Origin: Treponema sp.
GTDB lineage: Bacteria; Spirochaetota; Spirochaetia; Treponematales; Breznakiellaceae
Direction: 5' to 3'
Length of the DNA: 10,000 bases
Assembly: GCA_020216655.1 (NCBI GenBank)
Contig: JAIWNU010000011.1
Location: forward strand, 1 to 10,000
Each line of letters begins with the position of its first letter. Position 1 is the stretch's first letter. The notes beneath the pieces are model-generated. The model did no database searches. It worked only from the letters and a program-made list of their open reading frames with translations, and was not told the origin of the DNA. Shown piece after piece: positions 7,255-10,000 of the stretch. The position numbers and the translations under genes were made by a program.

Positions 7255-7285
7255 AAAAAAAGCGGCTGTGGAGGCCGCTTTTTTT
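7255..7285. terminator. Bidirectional intrinsic terminator between the sugar operon and the MATE gene
   Basis: A 12-base stem is formed by seven A then GCGGC (7255-7266) and GCCGC then seven T (7274-7285), with loop TGTGGAG. The GC-rich core with A-tract and T-tract on either side lets it work on both strands. It ends the mmsB transcript on the plus strand, and the MATE transcript on the minus strand, whose stop is at 7306. Confidence 0.93.
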
Positions 7286-7305
7286 ATGTATACGCATTAT
7301 TACTA

Positions 7306-8679
7306 CTATGCAGCGTTGAGGGTCAGATTTTTTACCCAACGTTCCTTTTTAAGATACCACCGGGCTATGAGGTATTTTACTACGTCGGTTACTTTAACGA
7401 TGGCAAACATGCTCACTGGTCCCATGCCGGTTCCCAGGGTAAGGATAAAGGCCCCTGGAACAAAGAGGAGGGTATTAACCGAAACATCTACATACATGCC
7501 GAGGGCTGTATCGCCTCCAGCTCTGGAAATAGCAAACTGAGCGTTCAGTACGGTCCAAATGGGCATATAGAATGCGATAACTAACACTAGTCCGCTTGTG
7601 ATAAGCCGGGCGTTGGCGGTCAAGTTTCCGAATACGAGGGGTATAAGCAAAGTCGAGAGTACAGCCCCAAGACCGACGAAGATACCTGCAATGAAAGAGC
7701 CGAATTTTAGCCAGTTTGCCCTGTTTCTCGCTTCATCGAGCCGGCCTGAACCTAAAACACCGCCGACAACGACGGCTGTGGCAGCGTGGATGCCGCCAAA
7801 AACAAGGAAGAAGATATTGGCAATAGTCCAGCCCGCGGCCATTCCTGCAACCACTTCAGCACCGCCCCGGCTGTTATAGAGGGCGGTTACCACGGTCTCG
7901 GATACTACCCAGGTAGTTTCAGAAAGGAGCATCATGCCGGACTTACTCAGTATTTCGCCCATGAGACGCGGTTTAATATGATGAAGCTCTCGGAAAGGAA
8001 CATAAAAATCGATATTCCTTAGCCTTATGTATATAAGAAATGCGCCAACCTCTATGAGCCGGGCAGCAATGGTTGCGATAGCAGCTCCGGTAATCTCCAG
8101 CCGGGGAGCACCGAAATTTCCGTAAATTAAAATATAATTGCCCGCAGTGTTTACCAGAGTAGAAACTACAGAAATGGCGAGGGGAATACGGGGAAGACCT
8201 ATCTCTCGGAAAGCAGTCCCTATGGCGGTAGATATGGCAATAGGAAAGAGCGTAAAAGATATGAGGCGAAGGTAGCCCGCCCCATACGATACAATTTCTT
8301 GTTGAGCCGAATTCCCCATGGTCATGACCGCAATGAGCTGTTCCGGAATCGTCCAGAGAATAACAAAATAAACGGCCGAAACAAGAAGGGCCATAATCGT
8401 TTTAAACCGATAAGCCTGCTTCATGCCTTCTGCATCATTGGCTCCGCGGAACTGTGCAAGATAAATGCCTCCGGCTCCGCAAAGAGTCCAGAGGACCACG
8501 AGGTATACAAAGTTTATTTGGTTGGCCACGTTTACCGCTGCCATCTTGGCATCCCCAAGGCCGGCAACCATAAAGTTGTCGATCAGGGAGACAAGGCTCA
8601 TGATAAGCTGTTGCATCATGACTGGCAGGGCAATATGCAAAGCTTCACGGTAAAAAGACCAGGGGCCGATATTTTTCAT
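7306..8679 (-). CDS. MATE-family multidrug/cation antiporter
   Basis: This 457-residue inner-membrane efflux protein is expected to expel organic cations or drugs in exchange for H+ or Na+. Its length is typical for the family. Hydrophobicity supports about 12 helices in two homologous halves. The first half begins with LPVMMQQLIMSLVSLIDNFMVAGLG, carrying the conserved Asp34 of helix 1 (quoted across two helix turns). The second half has the matching LLSETTWVVSETVVTALY and the loop VVGGVLGSGRLDEA. The ATG at 8679 follows an in-frame stop seven codons upstream and has no visible Shine-Dalgarno sequence, so either initiation is weak or the start is leaderless. The gene lies 47 bases downstream of the small membrane gene on the same strand, so co-transcription is possible. 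Substrate cannot be predicted. Confidence 0.9.
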   Translation of the reverse strand: MKNIGPWSFYREALHIALPVMMQQLIMSLVSLIDNFMVAGLGDAKMAAVNVANQINFVYLVVLWTLCGAGGIYLAQFRGANDAEGMKQAYRFKTIMALLVSAVYFVILWTIPEQLIAVMTMGNSAQQEIVSYGAGYLRLISFTLFPIAISTAIGTAFREIGLPRIPLAISVVSTLVNTAGNYILIYGNFGAPRLEITGAAIATIAARLIEVGAFLIYIRLRNIDFYVPFRELHHIKPRLMGEILSKSGMMLLSETTWVVSETVVTALYNSRGGAEVVAGMAAGWTIANIFFLVFGGIHAATAVVVGGVLGSGRLDEARNRANWLKFGSFIAGIFVGLGAVLSTLLIPLVFGNLTANARLITSGLVLVIAFYMPIWTVLNAQFAISRAGGDTALGMYVDVSVNTLLFVPGAFILTLGTGMGPVSMFAIVKVTDVVKYLIARWYLKKERWVKNLTLNAA

Positions 8680-8689
8680 ATACAGATAT

Positions 8690-8715
8690 GACTAGCACTT
8701 TACAAGTGTTTAGTC
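8690..8715. promoter_or_regulatory. Near-palindrome upstream of the MATE gene, possible operator or leader hairpin
   Basis: The sequence reads GACTA-G-CACTT, TAC, AAGTG-TT-TAGTC: two pairs of 5-base arms around a 3-base centre with one asymmetric bulge. It lies 11 bases upstream of the MATE start. On the minus strand it overlaps TTGACT (8717-8712), a -35-like box, but I find no well-spaced -10, so a separate MATE promoter is unproven. It may be a repressor operator, a weak hairpin in a DUF2892-MATE transcript, or chance. Confidence 0.35.
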
Positions 8716-8726
8716 AATCGAACAAC

Positions 8727-8930
8727 CTATGCCTTTTTCTTCGTCGAAATACCAAAGGGGACATAGAGCGGACAAAACGCAATTACTCCTGTTAAAACGA
8801 ATACAACAGCAAGAATACCGAGGATAATTGCAGCCACCCCGCTCAATTGGCCGGTAAGTATCAAAACTCCCACTACAAGGGCCAGGACAATGCGAATAAG
8901 CCTATCAATTAAACCCATATTAGTTTGCAT
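8727..8930 (-). CDS. Small YgaP/DUF2892-type inner-membrane protein
   Basis: This 67-residue protein has two membrane helices (about 12-32 and 34-54) and matches the pattern of the YgaP-like transmembrane domain family (DUF2892). It has an N-terminal N-x-G-x-x-D-R-x-x-R motif (NMGLIDRLIR), a short loop, then LTGVIAFCPLYVPFGIST with the family's conserved CPLY. In YgaP this domain is fused to a rhodanese sulfurtransferase; here it stands alone, as in many bacteria, and its function is unknown. The ATG at 8930 is chosen because GGAGGAG (minus strand, 8940-8934) lies just upstream; a TTG at 8948 would place this Shine-Dalgarno inside the gene. It is transcribed towards the MATE gene and divergently from the M23 peptidase. 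A basic KKKA tail is visible. Confidence 0.82.
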   Translation of the reverse strand: MQTNMGLIDRLIRIVLALVVGVLILTGQLSGVAAIILGILAVVFVLTGVIAFCPLYVPFGISTKKKA

Positions 8931-8949
8931 AAACTCCTCCATATGCAAG

Positions 8950-8978
8950 ATTATATATGAAATATAATATATAAAATG
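8950..8978 (-). promoter_or_regulatory. Candidate promoter of the DUF2892 gene
   Basis: On the minus strand a perfect TATAAT (8955-8950) lies 19 bases upstream of the ATG at 8930, giving a very short leader. The 17-base-spaced upstream hexamer is CATTTT, a poor -35. The region is extremely AT-rich, so several -10-like hexamers occur and the exact promoter is uncertain. Confidence 0.35.
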
Positions 8979-9012
8979 AAAAAGGCAAAATTTCCTTATA
9001 TAAAATGCAGGT

Positions 9013-9042
9013 TTGACAGATATATAAATAAGTGGTTATAAT
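9013..9042 (+). promoter_or_regulatory. Consensus sigma-70 promoter of the M23 peptidase gene
   Basis: TTGACA (9013-9018) and TATAAT (9037-9042) are both perfect consensus hexamers with an 18-base spacer. Transcription would start near 9049, leaving a leader of about 37 bases with GAGGAG at 9074-9079. The strength suggests constitutive expression, consistent with a housekeeping cell-wall enzyme. Confidence 0.85.
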
Positions 9043-9085
9043 AGCTCGATTAAACTATATTCCATTTTTAGACGAGGAGTAGACC

Positions 9086-10000
9086 GTGGCTTCGGTCCAT
9101 AATTATAAACGAATCGAAAATTCCATTTTCAGAAAGGCCAAAAACCTGGTTCTTTCTGCAATAAAGAATTTTGGTTCATTACTTAGAAAAATAATCAGCA
9201 TTGGGAATCGGCGTTATACCATCATGCTGGTTCCCCATTCCGAAAAGCAAGTTTTTAATATTCATGTCACTGTTTTTTCTTTGGCCCTGGTATCTCTTAT
9301 TTTAGCAGGTATTATCGGTGCCTTTTTCTGGTATGGGGCGGTGTATACCGATACCAAGGGTGCGCTTACCATGAAGGATGGTAAACTAAAGGAAGCTCAG
9401 GCAAACTTGGACCAGCTTCGGGATGAGACAGCCCAATTGTTAAAATCTGCCAAGAGTTTTGAAGCAGCCCTTTCTAACACACTTTCAACTTTGGGGCTCA
9501 ATACTTCGGCTGCTAGTGCAGGGCAAAATCAAAGTTTGGGTGATCTATCCTCATTTTTCGAAGTCAAAGAGACTGCCCAGGGAACTTTAAAAGAGGTAAG
9601 CGAAATCCGCCGGCTTGCAGGATACCTTTCTTCCGCAGCCGAACCTGTAAAAGAATTGGGTGACCTTCTCAATTCGCAAAGTTCATTGCTGACCGATATT
9701 CCGAGCCTCTGGCCTGTTAAAGGCGGTATTGGGCACATTTCCATGTATTTCGGCCAAAATGAGAACCCCTTTACCGGCCAATGGTATATCCATAAGGGAG
9801 TTGATATTTCTACCTATCGTCAGGGGGATCCTGTTGTAGCTTCTGCGGACGGACAGGTAGTAACGGTAGACTATGACATTGGCGGTTTTGGAAACTATAT
9901 TATCATCAAACATAAACATGGATTTTATACCCGTTATGCTCACCTCCAGTCGTTCCGGGTTCAGAAAGGCCAGAAGGTCCAGCAAGGACAAATTATTGGA
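9086..10000 (+). CDS. Membrane-anchored M23 (LytM) family peptidoglycan peptidase, 3' truncated by window
   Basis: This is the first 305 residues of a cell-wall endopeptidase or its divisome-type relative; the frame is still open at base 10000. GTG 9086 is chosen because GAGGAG (9074-9079) stands 6 bases upstream and no better in-frame start is near. A cytoplasmic stretch (1-60) contains RRYTIMLVPH, seen at the start of many M23 membrane proteins. One membrane helix follows at about 61-83. A likely coiled coil (about 95-130) and a linker lead to the M23 domain from about 208 (WPVKGGIGHISMYFG). Zinc ligands His236 and Asp240 of the HxxxD motif (HKGVD) are present, as are the FGNYIIIKH and TRYAHL segments. 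The HxH motif (usually HLH), carrying the third zinc ligand, should lie just past the window edge, so catalytic competence cannot be settled here. Confidence 0.9.
   Translation, partial: MASVHNYKRIENSIFRKAKNLVLSAIKNFGSLLRKIISIGNRRYTIMLVPHSEKQVFNIHVTVFSLALVSLILAGIIGAFFWYGAVYTDTKGALTMKDGKLKEAQANLDQLRDETAQLLKSAKSFEAALSNTLSTLGLNTSAASAGQNQSLGDLSSFFEVKETAQGTLKEVSEIRRLAGYLSSAAEPVKELGDLLNSQSSLLTDIPSLWPVKGGIGHISMYFGQNENPFTGQWYIHKGVDISTYRQGDPVVASADGQVVTVDYDIGGFGNYIIIKHKHGFYTRYAHLQSFRVQKGQKVQQGQIIG

Noticed and set aside
7207..7584. 125-codon plus-strand open frame overlapping the mmsB stop
   Set aside because: It crosses the repeat and the terminator and then lies antisense to the MATE gene; its amino-acid content looks like noise.
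8299..8691. 130-codon plus-strand open frame opposite the MATE N-terminus
   Set aside because: His- and Asn-rich translation typical of the antisense of a hydrophobic gene; no start signal or domain.

Overview
The window looks like chromosomal DNA of a spirochaete, probably Treponema or a close relative. This is an inference from moderate G+C, the Ser-Gly-Ser start of the mature substrate-binding protein after an Ala-Phe-Ala cleavage site, a lipoprotein with a relaxed lipobox, and the overall gene content. There is no rRNA or other marker gene, so the taxonomic call is only moderate.

Bases 1-7285 form one functional unit for sensing and importing a monosaccharide. First comes the 3' part of a LytS/YesM-type sensor kinase. 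It overlaps by 16 bases a YesN-type response regulator with an AraC DNA-binding domain. Directly behind is a XylF-like sugar-binding lipoprotein. After a 140-base intergenic region come a second, secreted sugar-binding protein (ChvE type), a double ABC ATPase (MmsA/GguA type) and a permease (MmsB/GguB type). The arrangement matches the XylFII-LytS/YesN three-component xylose-sensing system described in Clostridium beijerinckii. The lipoprotein would be the sensor's receptor, and the ChvE-MmsA-MmsB importer the regulated target. The region before chvE holds three direct copies of a 14-base motif, starting 40 and 21 bases apart. The last copy ends two bases before a plausible -35 box, which is where an AraC-type activator would be expected to bind.

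The transporter operon has two strong hairpins between chvE and mmsA, which could favour high binding-protein expression. A 37-base palindromic element occurs there and again after mmsB, with a compensatory base-pair change, so it looks like a dispersed repeat. A textbook bidirectional terminator (7255-7285) separates the operon from the convergent genes on the minus strand.

Bases 7306-8930 (minus strand) hold a small two-helix YgaP/DUF2892-type membrane protein followed by a MATE-family efflux transporter. A divergent AT-rich promoter region (8931-9085) then leads to a membrane-anchored M23 peptidase. It starts at GTG with a good ribosome binding site behind a near-consensus sigma-70 promoter, and runs off the right edge. 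No stretch over 300 bases lacks a gene. I saw no tRNA, rRNA, CRISPR array, insertion sequence or integrase.
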